From K189A clade bacterium (GTDB taxonomy: Bacteria > Pseudomonadota > Gammaproteobacteria > Pseudomonadales > Azotimanducaceae): a stretch of DNA of 40,095 nucleotides. Positions 24,702 through 33,227 of the stretch are shown piece after piece. The DNA is taken from assembly GCA_018607725.1 (NCBI GenBank), contig JABBAY010000136.1:1-40095 (forward strand), given 5' to 3'. The position numbers were made by a program, and so were the translations under genes. Each line of letters begins with the position of its first letter. Position 1 is the first letter of the stretch. The notes under the pieces are model-generated. The model made no database searches. It was not told the origin of the DNA and saw only the letters and a program-made list of their open reading frames with translations.

Positions 24702-25283
24702 TTAGGGCTTTAAGTCGGTAGTCGGTTTGTCGACGGGTTCAGTTTGAGGTTCTTGCAGGTAGCCGCCGCTAGATAGGTAGACCAACGTCAGCACGATATA
24801 GCTTAGGGTGATCGCAAATCCACCAATCAGTTTGTAGCTGACCCAGAACTCCAGACTGAAGTTGAAAGCGACCACCAAGTTGAGTGCGCCGGCGATGAAA
24901 AAGCCAAGGCTCCAGCCCAGGTTGAGACGCTGCCAGACAGGATTGGGTAGGCTCAGTTGAGCGCCAAGCATGCGTTTTAGCAGATTGTCTTTACCGAAAA
25001 ACTGGCTTGCCAGCAGGCTGCCCGCGAACAGCCAGTTGATAATGCTGGGTTTCCACTGGATAAATAATTCGTTACGAAACAGCAGCGTCGCGCCGCCGAA
25101 CAGCATACTGATCCAAAAAATAATCTGGGTTTTTTTCTCGATACGCCTTGTCGTGAGGTATTCGAGGGCAGCTTGGGCTGCGATGGCCACCATCAGTACC
25201 GTCGTGCTCAGGTAGATGTCGCGACTGTAGAAGAACACAGCGGCGAATAACGCTACGGGTACAAATTCAATAAATTGTTTCAT
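24702..25283 (-). CDS. yciB: Intracellular septation protein A / inner-membrane protein YciB
   Basis: Five-helix inner-membrane protein of the YciB/IspZ family, linked to cell-envelope integrity and division. It starts MKQFIEFVPVALFAAVFFYS and has KKTQIIFWISMLFGGATLLF, KPSIINWLFAGSLLASQFFG and LNLGWSLGFFIAGALNLVVAF. ATG at 25283 is chosen because AGGA lies five bases upstream and the family begins with MKQF/MKLL-like sequence; a start 30 codons upstream lacks support. Length is about 193 aa with a Gln/Thr/Pro-rich tail. It heads the minus-strand run and is divergent from yciO. Confidence 0.95.
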   Translation of the reverse strand: MKQFIEFVPVALFAAVFFYSRDIYLSTTVLMVAIAAQAALEYLTTRRIEKKTQIIFWISMLFGGATLLFRNELFIQWKPSIINWLFAGSLLASQFFGKDNLLKRMLGAQLSLPNPVWQRLNLGWSLGFFIAGALNLVVAFNFSLEFWVSYKLIGGFAITLSYIVLTLVYLSSGGYLQEPQTEPVDKPTTDLKP

Positions 25284-25424
25284 AAATCCTGTTTGGCGCT
25301 TTGCCGGTAAGATTGCAAGGGGATCATCATAAAGGATTTTGGGGCGGATATTAAACCGTCGCAAAATATCCAAAAAGCATTAACATAAGGAGCCTGTCAG
25401 CAGCCCATGCCATCGGTGTCCACT

Positions 25425-26048
25425 ATGAGCCAATTTTTTCAGATTCATCCCGACAATCCTCAGGCTCGCCTGATCCGCCAGGCCGTTGATATTATTCGTC
25501 AAGGCGGCGTCATCATCTATCCGACCGACTCTGCCTATGCGCTTGGCTGCCATATAGGGGACAAGCAAGCGTTACAACGAATCCGCCAAATTCGGCGCCT
25601 GGATGACGACCATAACTTTAGCCTGGTGTGCCGCGACCTGTCTGACCTGGGTATCTATGCCAAAGTCAGTAACAGTGCCTATCGGCTGCTGAAAGCGGCA
25701 ACACCTGGTCCATACACCTTTGTCCTGCAGGCGACCAAAGAAGTTCCCCGCCGACTGGTAAATCCGAAACGCAAGACGATTGGGCTGCGCGTGCCGGATA
25801 ATGGGATTTGTCGAGCGCTGCTGAGTGAGCTGGGTGAGCCGATTATGAGCTCGAGCCTGATTCTTCCTGGCCAGGAAGAGCCGCTGACAGACCCGCTGGA
25901 AATGCGAGATTTGTTGGAAAAGCAGGTGGATCTTATTATCGATGGTGGATTCTGTGGGCTGGAGAGCACCAGCGTGATTAATTTGGAGGAAGACCATGTG
26001 GTGATTCTTCGCGAGGGTGGCGGTGATCTGGCGCTCTTTGGTGGCTGA
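25425..26048 (+). CDS. yciO: YciO/Sua5-family (threonylcarbamoyl-AMP synthase-like) protein
   Basis: Member of the Sua5/YrdC/YciO family; the YciO branch is paralogous to TsaC, and its exact activity is less clear than that of TsaC. MSQFFQIHPDNPQARLIRQA, GGVIIYPTDSAYALGCHIGD, GPYTFVLQATKEVPRR, KTIGLRVPDN and STSVINL are family hallmarks. The ATG at 25425 is preferred because E. coli YciO begins MSQFF; an in-frame ATG at 25407, downstream of TAAGGAG, would add six residues. It is divergent from yciB and precedes trpS. The PHP-domain gene often found beside it is not present. Confidence 0.93.
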   Translation: MSQFFQIHPDNPQARLIRQAVDIIRQGGVIIYPTDSAYALGCHIGDKQALQRIRQIRRLDDDHNFSLVCRDLSDLGIYAKVSNSAYRLLKAATPGPYTFVLQATKEVPRRLVNPKRKTIGLRVPDNGICRALLSELGEPIMSSSLILPGQEEPLTDPLEMRDLLEKQVDLIIDGGFCGLESTSVINLEEDHVVILREGGGDLALFGG

Positions 26049-26051
26049 GGA

Positions 26052-26071
26052 CCGAGGCCGCAAGGCTTCGG
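26052..26071 (+). other. Stable GNRA-type hairpin after yciO
   Basis: CCGAGGCC-GCAA-GGCTTCGG can fold into an 8-bp stem (one G-U pair) closed by a GCAA tetraloop, four bases after the yciO stop. There is no T-run, so it is not a standard terminator; it may protect the 3' end or pause transcription. Confidence 0.5.
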
Positions 26072-26096
26072 CGCTGGAACACAGACGCCGGGATGG

Positions 26097-26126
26097 GAGA
26101 CATCGCCTACTCGATTCATATATAAT
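26097..26126 (+). promoter_or_regulatory. Promoter of trpS
   Basis: A consensus TATAAT (26121-26126) lies 18 bp after GAGACA (26097-26102, four of six matches to TTGACA). It would give a leader of about 125 nt ahead of trpS, containing a small ORF. Confidence 0.55.
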
Positions 26127-26159
26127 GCGTGGCTACTGATATCCCTGACATTCTCTTGA

Positions 26160-26264
26160 ATGATTGCTTACACTGCCTTCAACGACGGCTTTCTAGATTG
26201 GTGTCTTCGATTGGCCTTCTGTCGAGCTATCTTTTGTATCACTAACCATCAGGTGAAATTTTGA
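26160..26264 (+). CDS. Possible 34-codon leader ORF overlapping the trpS start
   Basis: An ATG-initiated frame of 34 codons with one Trp codon (MIAYTAFNDGFLDWC at the start) fills most of the trpS leader. Its TGA stop overlaps the TTG start of trpS (TTGA), which would allow translational coupling. No ribosome-binding site is visible before its ATG and the peptide resembles nothing known to me, so it may be chance. Confidence 0.3.
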   Translation: MIAYTAFNDGFLDWCLRLAFCRAIFCITNHQVKF

Positions 26265-27475
26265 GCTTGCATGAATCGCAAAAGCGCGTGCTATCCGGTA
26301 TGCGCCCAACTGGCCGACTGCACTTGGGTCACTATCACGGTGTCCTGAAAAATTGGGTGCGTCTGCAGCATGAGTTCGAATGCATGTTTTTTGTCGCCGA
26401 CTGGCATGCCTTGACTACGCATTATGAAGATCCTCAAATGATCGAAGAGCATGTCTGGACGACGGTGATTGACTGGCTGGCGGCTGGTGTCAATCCGGGC
26501 TCAGCGGCCTTATTTATTCAGTCAAAAGTGCCTGAACATGCTGAATTGCACCTGTTACTCTCGATGATTACACCGTTAAGTTGGCTCGAGCGCGTGCCGT
26601 CCTACAAGGACCAGCAGGCGAAACTCAAGGAACGTGATCTTGCCACCTACGGGTTTCTCGGCTACCCGTTGTTGCAGAGCGCTGATATTTTGATCTACAA
26701 AGCGGGTCATGTCCCGGTGGGCGCTGATCAGGTGCCGCACGTTGAGATGACTCGAGAGATTGCTCGGCGTTTCAACCATATTTACGGTAAGCGTTCAGGG
26801 TTCGTGGAAATGGCGGAAGCAGCGATCAAGAAACTGGGCCGTAAAGGCGGCGCGCAGTATCGTGAGCTGCGTAAAGAGTTCCTCGAGAAAGGTCATACAG
26901 AGTCTCTGGAAACTGCGCAGGCGCTGCTGCGTGAGCAGAGTAATATCTCCTTGGGCGACCGTGATCGTCTCTACGGCTATCTGGAAGGCGGCGGCAAGGT
27001 CATTCTGCCGGAACCGCAATCGCTGTTGACGGAAGCCTCAGTGATGCCCGGCCTGGATGGTCAGAAAATGTCCAAATCCTATAACAATACGATCGCGTTG
27101 CGGGAAGATCCGAAAGACGTCGAGCGGAAAATCAAGACGATGACGACAGACCCCGCCAGGGTTCGGCGAACAGACCCCGGCGATCCTGATAAGTGCCCCG
27201 TGTTCAAATTGCACGAGGTGTATTCTGATGAGTCTACTCGGGGTTGGGTTCGACAGGGCTGCACGTCCGCAGGAATAGGTTGTATTGATTGTAAGGGGCC
27301 ATTGATCGAGGCGGTGCTTGAGGAGCAAAAACCCATGCGTGAGCGCGCCAGGCAATATGAAGAGAACCCTGACCTGGTCAGATCTATTGTTGCCGAGGGT
27401 TGTGAGAAAGCTAGGACGATTGCCAAGGCGACATTAGATGATGTGCGCGAGGCCATGGGCCTGGATTACCGCTAG
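26261..27475 (+). CDS. trpS: Tryptophan--tRNA ligase with probable [4Fe-4S] motif
   Basis: Class I synthetase that charges tRNA-Trp. HLGH (residues 21-24) and KMSKS (GQKMSKSYNN) are intact. At 404 aa it exceeds the compact E. coli enzyme (334 aa) because of an insertion before KMSKS (AAIKKLGRKGGAQYRELRKE ...). After KMSKS, C312, C334, C341 and C344 are spaced C-x21-C-x6-C-x2-C, nearly the C-x22-C-x6-C-x2-C pattern that binds a [4Fe-4S] cluster near the anticodon site in Thermotoga maritima TrpRS. The TTG start is supported by AGGTG five bases upstream and by the absence of another plausible start. It begins a plus-strand run with scpA. Confidence 0.95.
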   Translation: MSLHESQKRVLSGMRPTGRLHLGHYHGVLKNWVRLQHEFECMFFVADWHALTTHYEDPQMIEEHVWTTVIDWLAAGVNPGSAALFIQSKVPEHAELHLLLSMITPLSWLERVPSYKDQQAKLKERDLATYGFLGYPLLQSADILIYKAGHVPVGADQVPHVEMTREIARRFNHIYGKRSGFVEMAEAAIKKLGRKGGAQYRELRKEFLEKGHTESLETAQALLREQSNISLGDRDRLYGYLEGGGKVILPEPQSLLTEASVMPGLDGQKMSKSYNNTIALREDPKDVERKIKTMTTDPARVRRTDPGDPDKCPVFKLHEVYSDESTRGWVRQGCTSAGIGCIDCKGPLIEAVLEEQKPMRERARQYEENPDLVRSIVAEGCEKARTIAKATLDDVREAMGLDYR

Positions 27476-27496
27476 GTGATGAGGTAAGGATTGTCG

Positions 27497-28447
27497 ATGA
27501 CTGAGACCGTTTCGGTAGATACAGAGATAAGCACTAAACCAGAGGGTGAACCGGCGGCTGCCCGTCAGGCGGAAATGCCATTTGCCGTGGTTGATGGCAA
27601 GCCCATGACCAATATGCCAATGGATCTGTATATTCCGCCAGATGCACTGGAGGTCTTTCTTGAGGCTTTCGAGGGTCCACTGGACCTATTGTTATATCTG
27701 ATTAAGCGTCAGAATCTGGATATCCTCGATATTAAGGTTGCCGAAATTACCCGCCAGTACATGGATTACATCGGTTTGATGACGGGCATGCAATTTGAGC
27801 TGGCCGCGGAATATCTGGTGATGGCGGCAGTGCTGGCAGAAATCAAATCCCGCATGTTGTTGCCTCGACAAGTCGGCTCAGAAGACGAAGAGGATGATCC
27901 GCGTGCCGAACTGATTCGCCGGCTACAAGAGTATGAGCGTTTTAAGCAGGCGGCACTGGATCTTGACGACTTGCGGCGCATGAACCGAGATTACTGGGTC
28001 GCGTCGGCGGACGTGCCGGCAGTAGAGAAAGAAAAACCCTTGCCCGAGGTAGATCTGCACGAAATGCTGATTGCCTTCGCAAAGGTTCTCAAGCGGGCTG
28101 AAAACTTTACCAGCCACCGAGTGTCATCTGAAACCTTGTCTACTCGAGAGCGTATGAGTGCGATTCTTGACCGGGTGCACCAGGCGGGTGATGAGTTCGT
28201 TGAGTTCTCAGAACTTTTTGATTTTGAAGAAGGTCGGTCAGGTGTCGTGGTGACCTTTCTTGCGATTATGGAGTTGATTAAAGAGTCGCTGCTCGAAATT
28301 GTCCAGACAGAGGCCTTTGCGCCGATTCACGTGAAGGCACGTATGCCCAGTGAACAAATCATCGAAATCGATGAGAGCGGTTTTCAAGCACCGATATATC
28401 CTGATAATGAAATGGGCGATGAGACCAGCCTGGGTGATGTAGATTAG
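27497..28447 (+). CDS. scpA: Segregation and condensation protein A
   Basis: Kleisin subunit of the SMC-ScpAB condensin. The N-terminal SMC-head-binding region (FEGPLDLLLYLIKRQNLDILDIKVAEITRQYMDYI) and the C-terminal winged helix (VVVTFLAIMELIKESLLEIVQ) are clear, joined by an acidic linker. ATG at 27497 is chosen because AAGGA ends six bases upstream; a TTG two codons earlier is possible. Length of about 316 aa is longer than usual because of N- and C-terminal extensions. It lies 21 bp after trpS and before scpB. Confidence 0.96.
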   Translation: MTETVSVDTEISTKPEGEPAAARQAEMPFAVVDGKPMTNMPMDLYIPPDALEVFLEAFEGPLDLLLYLIKRQNLDILDIKVAEITRQYMDYIGLMTGMQFELAAEYLVMAAVLAEIKSRMLLPRQVGSEDEEDDPRAELIRRLQEYERFKQAALDLDDLRRMNRDYWVASADVPAVEKEKPLPEVDLHEMLIAFAKVLKRAENFTSHRVSSETLSTRERMSAILDRVHQAGDEFVEFSELFDFEEGRSGVVVTFLAIMELIKESLLEIVQTEAFAPIHVKARMPSEQIIEIDESGFQAPIYPDNEMGDETSLGDVD

Positions 28448-28543
28448 CCCAGCATTGATGTCGTCAGGCAACCGGTGAATCATGGGGTCAGCAGGCAAGT
28501 GCCAGCAGATCGCGAACTAAAAATAGAATAGACCTTTATTAGT

Positions 28544-29335
28544 ATGAGTGAAATTGCCAATTTAAAGCAGATTATAGAAGGTGCGATTATGGCGGCTGAT
28601 CAGCCGCTGGCGATCGATCTGATGATTAGCCTGTTCGAGACAGATCCGCCGGAGCGCGCAGATATTTTGCAGGTATTAACGGAGATCACCGCTGACTGTG
28701 AAGGTCGAGGTTTTGAGTTGAAGCAGGTGGCCAGTGGTTATCGCTTTCAGGTCCGCAGTGACTATGGGCAATGGGTTAGTCGGCTGTGGGAAGAGCGTCC
28801 AGCGCGATATACTCGTGCGCTGTTGGAAACGCTGGCGCTGATCGCCTACAAACAACCGATTACTCGCGGCGATATAGAAGAGATCCGTGGGGTCACCGTG
28901 AGCACTAATATTATGCGTTCTTTGCTGGAGCGCGAATGGATCCGAGTCGTGGGTCATCGGGATGTTCCTGGGCGTCCAGCCATTTACGCCACGACCCGAA
29001 CCTTTCTCGACTACTTCGATTTGAAGACGCTCAATGAACTGCCGACCCTTTCGCAGATCAAAGACTTGGACAAAATTAACGAAGAACTGGATCTCGAAGA
29101 TGAGATTGTAGAGGCCCGCACGATCGAGCTAACGCCCGAGCAGGACGCCGTGGAGGCGGAAGCCGAGGATGCGAGCCTCGATGAGGTGACTGATCGAGTC
29201 AATGAAATCCAAGAAAATATCAAAAATATGTTTCGCCAGGAGACCCCTGAAGAGGGCGATATGGATGACTTGGACGAACCCGATGAACCTGATGCGAGAC
29301 CAGGACTTGACGGCCCTGATGGACAACTACAATGA
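28544..29335 (+). CDS. scpB: Segregation and condensation protein B
   Basis: Second regulatory subunit of the SMC-ScpAB complex, made of two winged-helix domains: LKQIIEGAIMAADQPLAIDLM ... at the start, then TRALLETLALIAYKQPITRGDIEEIRGV and WIRVVGHRDVPGRPAIYATT, which are diagnostic. The domain core ends near residue 180; the last 80 residues are an acidic, Asp/Glu-rich tail of low complexity, common in proteobacterial ScpB. It overlaps rluB by ATGA. A 95-bp gap separates it from scpA. Confidence 0.96.
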   Translation: MSEIANLKQIIEGAIMAADQPLAIDLMISLFETDPPERADILQVLTEITADCEGRGFELKQVASGYRFQVRSDYGQWVSRLWEERPARYTRALLETLALIAYKQPITRGDIEEIRGVTVSTNIMRSLLEREWIRVVGHRDVPGRPAIYATTRTFLDYFDLKTLNELPTLSQIKDLDKINEELDLEDEIVEARTIELTPEQDAVEAEAEDASLDEVTDRVNEIQENIKNMFRQETPEEGDMDDLDEPDEPDARPGLDGPDGQLQ

Positions 29336-30105
29336 TCGAAAGTTTGCCGACTGAAAAATTACAGAAAGTACTCGCCAGTATCGGCATGGGGAGTCGTCGC
29401 GGAATAGAAGGCTGGATCGCTGAGGGTCGAGTCAGCGTCAATGGTCGCGTCGCCAAATTAGGCGATCGAGTCGATGAGGAGGACCGAATCGAGGTGAGTG
29501 GTAAGTCGGTGGTACGCAAGCCCCAGCGTCACCGATACCTGCTTTACAATAAGCCAGCGAATGAGATTTGCTCGCGCAAGGATCCGGAAGGCCGAAAGTC
29601 AGTGTTTGATCAATTACCGAAACTGTCGAAACAGCGTTGGGTCGCGGTTGGTCGCTTGGATTTTTCAACCAGTGGTCTGCTGTTGTTTACCACGGATGGG
29701 CAGCTGGCGAACAAATTGATGCACCCGTCGAGCAAGATTGACCGAGAATACGCCGTGCGGGTTTTGGGCAATGTGACGGATGAAGTGTTGCAGAATATGC
29801 GTGACGGGGTGATGCTCGAAGACGGCATCGCTAAGTTTAGCGACATCAAGCGAGGCCGAGAGGAACAGGAAGGCGCAAACCAATGGTATTACGTGGCCTT
29901 AATGGAGGGTCGAAATCGCGAGGTCAGACGCCTGTGGGAATCTCAGGGCATTACCGTCAGCCGCCTGAAGCGAGTGCGGTTTGGTAGCTTCTTTATTCCT
30001 TCGGCCATCACGGCGGGTCGCCATATGGAGCTGCCCCTGAAGGAAATTAAAGAGCTTTACCACATGGCCGGCATGGGCCCCCAGCGCAGCAAGAAACGCC
30101 GCTGA
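29332..30105 (+). CDS. rluB: 23S rRNA pseudouridine synthase B
   Basis: RsuA-family pseudouridine synthase that modifies U2605 of 23S rRNA (E. coli numbering). It has an N-terminal S4 RNA-binding domain (LQKVLASIGMGSRRGIEGWI ... GRVSVNGRVAKLGDRV) followed by the catalytic domain with VGRLDFSTSGLLLFTTDG, whose Asp is the nucleophile, and the EGRNREVRRLWESQG motif. The C-terminus is short and basic (257 aa overall). ATGA overlap with scpB makes it the third gene of scpA-scpB-rluB, the order seen in Pseudomonas and relatives. Confidence 0.96.
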   Translation: MIESLPTEKLQKVLASIGMGSRRGIEGWIAEGRVSVNGRVAKLGDRVDEEDRIEVSGKSVVRKPQRHRYLLYNKPANEICSRKDPEGRKSVFDQLPKLSKQRWVAVGRLDFSTSGLLLFTTDGQLANKLMHPSSKIDREYAVRVLGNVTDEVLQNMRDGVMLEDGIAKFSDIKRGREEQEGANQWYYVALMEGRNREVRRLWESQGITVSRLKRVRFGSFFIPSAITAGRHMELPLKEIKELYHMAGMGPQRSKKRR

Positions 30106-30126
30106 CAGGCTCGATCAAGCAGTCAC

Positions 30127-30143
30127 GCCAAGTAGAGCTTGGC
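30127..30143. terminator. Hairpin between convergent rluB and yciK
   Basis: GCCAAG-TAGAG-CTTGGC forms a perfect 6-bp stem in the 50-bp gap between convergent genes. There is no T-run on either strand, so it is only a possible bidirectional terminator. Confidence 0.3.
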
Positions 30144-30155
30144 ATGTCTGCCGGT

Positions 30156-30893
30156 TTAGCTGGCTGTTAGCGTCTCGCCATTGACCGCACTGCTATCATC
30201 GCCCATGAGATACAAATAAAGAGGCATCAAGCTGGTCGCGGTTTTGAGGTTGGCTGGATTTTCGTTCGGATAGGCTTTGGCGCGCATGCTCGTTCGGGTT
30301 GCGCCCGGGTTAATAATATTGACGCGAATCGCCGACGTGTTGTCCAATTCTTCGGCGAGTAATTTTGCCAAGCCCTCCATCGCATATTTCGATACCGCAT
30401 AAGGTCCCCAGTAGGCTTTTGGTGCCGCACCGACACTGGAGCTGGTGAACAGCAATGAGGCCGCTGGTGCTTGGCGAAGCAGAGGTAGCAGAAGCCGGGT
30501 GAGCATGAACACGGCGTTGAAATTGACCTGCATGACAGTCATCCATTGATTGATGTCATAGTGCTCCACCGGAATTCTGTCACCTAACATTGCCGCGTTG
30601 TGCAGCAAGCCGTCCAATCTGCCATAAGTACTGTCGAGGACCTCGGCGAGTTGCTTGATATCCTCGCTGCTGGCAGTCGCCAGGTCCATCGGTGCGATGC
30701 CGGGTTCCGGCGCACCCAAGGCCATAATCTCATCATAGACCTGCTCGAGTTTTGCTGTGGTTTTGCCGAGTAGCACCACGGTGGCGCCGTGACTGGCAAA
30801 TGTCGTCGCCGCGACCCGGCCGATACCATCGCCGGCACCGGTCACGAGTATGACCTTGTGGGCGAGTAAATCCTGTGGCGCTTGATAGTCCAT
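30156..30893 (-). CDS. yciK: YciK-family short-chain dehydrogenase/reductase
   Basis: Rossmann-fold NAD(P)-dependent oxidoreductase of the SDR family, close to E. coli YciK. VILVTGAGDGIG is the cofactor loop, HNAAMLGD the NAG-type motif, MQVNFNAVFMLTRLLLPLL the helix, FTSSSVG the catalytic Ser strand and YAVSKYAMEGL the YxxxK active site. The C-terminal MPLYLYLMGDDS is typical of YciK. The substrate is unknown. It is the last gene of the mtaD-ubiG-yciK run, 59 bp after ubiG; in Pseudomonas a mupP/gph phosphatase gene lies in that gap. Confidence 0.93.
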   Translation of the reverse strand: MDYQAPQDLLAHKVILVTGAGDGIGRVAATTFASHGATVVLLGKTTAKLEQVYDEIMALGAPEPGIAPMDLATASSEDIKQLAEVLDSTYGRLDGLLHNAAMLGDRIPVEHYDINQWMTVMQVNFNAVFMLTRLLLPLLRQAPAASLLFTSSSVGAAPKAYWGPYAVSKYAMEGLAKLLAEELDNTSAIRVNIINPGATRTSMRAKAYPNENPANLKTATSLMPLYLYLMGDDSSAVNGETLTAS

Positions 30894-30952
30894 GAAGCGT
30901 TAAGTCCCCAATAGCTGGTAAGTTGAAGTCGACGGCCGACAGTGGATCCGAA

Positions 30953-31681
30953 TCAAGCAGGGGATTCCAAACAGGCATGGGCCAGGTAGTTGACACTGGT
31001 GTCGGCAGTCAGGGCATAGGTTTGTGTAAACGGCGAGAAGCTCAAGCCCTTGAGGCTTTGCAGCGCGAAGCGCTCTTCTCGCAGCCAGCGTGTGAGCTCT
31101 GACGGCTTGATAAATTTATGATAGTCATGAGTGCCGCGAGGGAGGAGTTTGAGCACATACTCCGCGCCAATCACCGCAAAAGCATAAGCTTTAGGATTAC
31201 GGTTGATAGTCGACAAAAACAACTGGCCGCCAGGTTTTAACAATTCTCGACAGGCCCTGATGATAGAGGCAGGATCAGGCACGTGTTCGAGCATTTCCAT
31301 GCAGGTGATGACGTCAAAGGTTTGGGGTTGTTGCTGGCTCAAGGCCTCGATGGAAATGAGTTGATAGTCGATCGCAAGGTCCGATTCCAGGCGATGCAGT
31401 CGTGCGACCTGCAAGGGCTTTTCTGCCAGGTCTATGCCGGTTACGGTAGCGCCGGCTCGGGCCAAGGATTCACTCAGAATTCCGCCGCCGCAACCTACGT
31501 CGAGGACGGCTTTGCCGGTGAGTTCAACGTGCTCCTGGATATAGCCAAGACGGAGCGGATTAATCGCGTGTAAAGGTTTGAAGTCGCCGTCCTCATCCCA
31601 CCAGGTGCGGGCCAGCTGATCAAATTTGGCGACCTCTGCCGGATCCCAATTCTGCGTGGTTGTGCTGGTTTTTTCGTTCAT
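30953..31681 (-). CDS. ubiG: Ubiquinone biosynthesis O-methyltransferase
   Basis: SAM-dependent methyltransferase that carries out both O-methylations of ubiquinone synthesis. WWDEDGDFKPLHAINPLRL is the family N-terminal hallmark, VLDVGCGGGILSESLARAGA the SAM-binding motif I, and DVITCMEMLEHVPDP motif II. Length of 242 aa is normal. Its ATG overlaps the stop of the upstream amidohydrolase gene (ATGA), as in the conserved amidohydrolase-ubiG pair of Pseudomonas. Confidence 0.97.
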   Translation of the reverse strand: MNEKTSTTTQNWDPAEVAKFDQLARTWWDEDGDFKPLHAINPLRLGYIQEHVELTGKAVLDVGCGGGILSESLARAGATVTGIDLAEKPLQVARLHRLESDLAIDYQLISIEALSQQQPQTFDVITCMEMLEHVPDPASIIRACRELLKPGGQLFLSTINRNPKAYAFAVIGAEYVLKLLPRGTHDYHKFIKPSELTRWLREERFALQSLKGLSFSPFTQTYALTADTSVNYLAHACLESPA

Positions 31682-33015
31682 ATCGGCCTGCTGAATGCGC
31701 TGATTTTAGATTGCCATTGGCGGGTATTGGCACGTACCCGTTGGCTGTCGAGTTGAGTGAACTGGCCATCGGCCAATAGCTGGATGCCGTTGATCCAGAC
31801 GTGGCTGACTTGGTGGCCAGTGGCAGCATACACCATCTGCGAGAGTGGGTTATAGATGGGGGCAAAGTTCAGGTCCGATAGGTCGACAGCGATAAAGTCG
31901 GCAAGCTTACCTGCCTCCAGACTGCCAATTTTGTCTTCGAGGCCGAGCATCAGGGCGCCATTGATAGTGGCCATGGCCAGTGCCTCATGGGCGCTGACCA
32001 CGGTCGCATCCTGACTGACTGATTTGGCGACAATGGCTGCCGTACGCATCTCCTCCAGCATGTCCAGGTTGTTGTTGCTGGCTGCACCGTCGGTACCGAT
32101 GGCGACGTTAATGCCGGCTTTCATCAGGTCGCCCACGGGGCAAAAGCCGCTGGCGAGTTTTAAGTTCGATTCGGGACAGTGCGTTACATGGACATTATTA
32201 TTTGCCAGCAATGTGATTTCACCGGCCTCGAGTTGGGTCATATGCACTGTCTGTAATAAAGGTGATAGCAATCCCAGATTGTGCATGCGGGCGATCGGTC
32301 GCTGGCCATGCTGGCGCATGGCATCCTGCACTTCAGTGAGTGTCTCGTGGAGATGCAGATGAATGGGTAATTGCAGTTCCTCGGCATAGAGTAACGTGCG
32401 CCCAAACCCATGATCCGTCACGGTGTATGGCGAGTGAGGCGCAAAGGCTGTGGTTAGCAGTGGATTGTTTTTAACCAGGTCGTCGCGAAACTGCAGGCCT
32501 TTATGGATATGTTCATCCTCAGTTTTCGCCCAGGCATTGGCGAACTGGATGACGGGCATGCAAACCTGACCACGGAAGTGATTGTGCGAGAAGGCATTCG
32601 CCACGGCATCGGGAAAGAAATAGGTATCTGCTGCACAGGTAGTGCCACCGCGAATCATCTCGGCGACCGCCAGGCTGGTGCCATCATAGACAAAGTCATA
32701 ATCCACAAACTGGCCTTCAATAGGCCAAATATGGTTATTCAACCAATCCATAAGCTCGCGATCGTCCGCATAACCTCGAAACAGCGTCATGGCGGCGTGA
32801 CCATGGGCGTTGATCAGGCCTGGGGTAACGATATGGTTCTCGAGCTGCAGATTGGGTGCGTCGGGGTACGCGGTTAAGGCCTGTGCGGTGGGTAGCAGGG
32901 CCAAAATCTGATCCCCGGAGATGACCAGTGTATGGTTTTCGAGAACGACGCCGGCGGGAATGACGGGCACGATCCAGGTAGGGCTAACGAGGTTGATGTC
33001 TGTGGCTTTGATCAT
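31678..33015 (-). CDS. mtaD: TRZ/ATZ-family amidohydrolase (5-methylthioadenosine/S-adenosylhomocysteine deaminase type)
   Basis: Metal-dependent amidohydrolase, 445 aa. The metal ligands sit in NAHGHAAMTLFRG, PIHLHLHET and VTHCPESNLKLASG, with the catalytic Asp in IGTDGAASNNNLDM. This pattern and the ubiG neighbour match the MTA/SAH deaminase group, which removes the adenine amino group of methylthioadenosine or adenosylhomocysteine. Since UbiG generates S-adenosylhomocysteine, co-translation with ubiG makes sense. The substrate is inferred from family and context only. The gene is divergent from gyrA. Confidence 0.9.
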   Translation of the reverse strand: MIKATDINLVSPTWIVPVIPAGVVLENHTLVISGDQILALLPTAQALTAYPDAPNLQLENHIVTPGLINAHGHAAMTLFRGYADDRELMDWLNNHIWPIEGQFVDYDFVYDGTSLAVAEMIRGGTTCAADTYFFPDAVANAFSHNHFRGQVCMPVIQFANAWAKTEDEHIHKGLQFRDDLVKNNPLLTTAFAPHSPYTVTDHGFGRTLLYAEELQLPIHLHLHETLTEVQDAMRQHGQRPIARMHNLGLLSPLLQTVHMTQLEAGEITLLANNNVHVTHCPESNLKLASGFCPVGDLMKAGINVAIGTDGAASNNNLDMLEEMRTAAIVAKSVSQDATVVSAHEALAMATINGALMLGLEDKIGSLEAGKLADFIAVDLSDLNFAPIYNPLSQMVYAATGHQVSHVWINGIQLLADGQFTQLDSQRVRANTRQWQSKISAFSRPI

Positions 33016-33169
33016 GTTCTTCCACGGGTCTGATGGTCGGTGTGGTCACCAAATGAAGCCATCGCAGGTTGACGTAATAGGTTGGCCAGCGGCCGACTCC
33101 GCATTATACCTGTGAATCACTTAAGGATGGCTAAAAACTCAACCGGGCGTGTGTTTTGGTACTTCGGCA

Positions 33170-33178
33170 TGGTATCAT
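33170..33178 (+). promoter_or_regulatory. Possible extended -10 promoter of gyrA
   Basis: TGGTATCAT fits TGn-TATCAT, about 50 bp ahead of the gyrA start. No convincing -35 is found. The upstream 150 bp of this divergent gap contain no recognisable gene; mtnA, present at this position in Pseudomonas, is absent. Confidence 0.4.
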
Positions 33179-33227
33179 GGCGCGATTGTTTAAGGGGTTC
33201 CGGCGGCAAATTTAGACCGTCCAATAC

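Noticed and set aside
25572-26063. 163-codon minus-strand ORF opposite yciO
   Set aside because: Shadow of the yciO reading frame, with typical antisense composition.
26052-26071. GNRA hairpin as a rho-independent terminator
   Set aside because: A stable stem but no T-run follows, so it is listed only as a hairpin.
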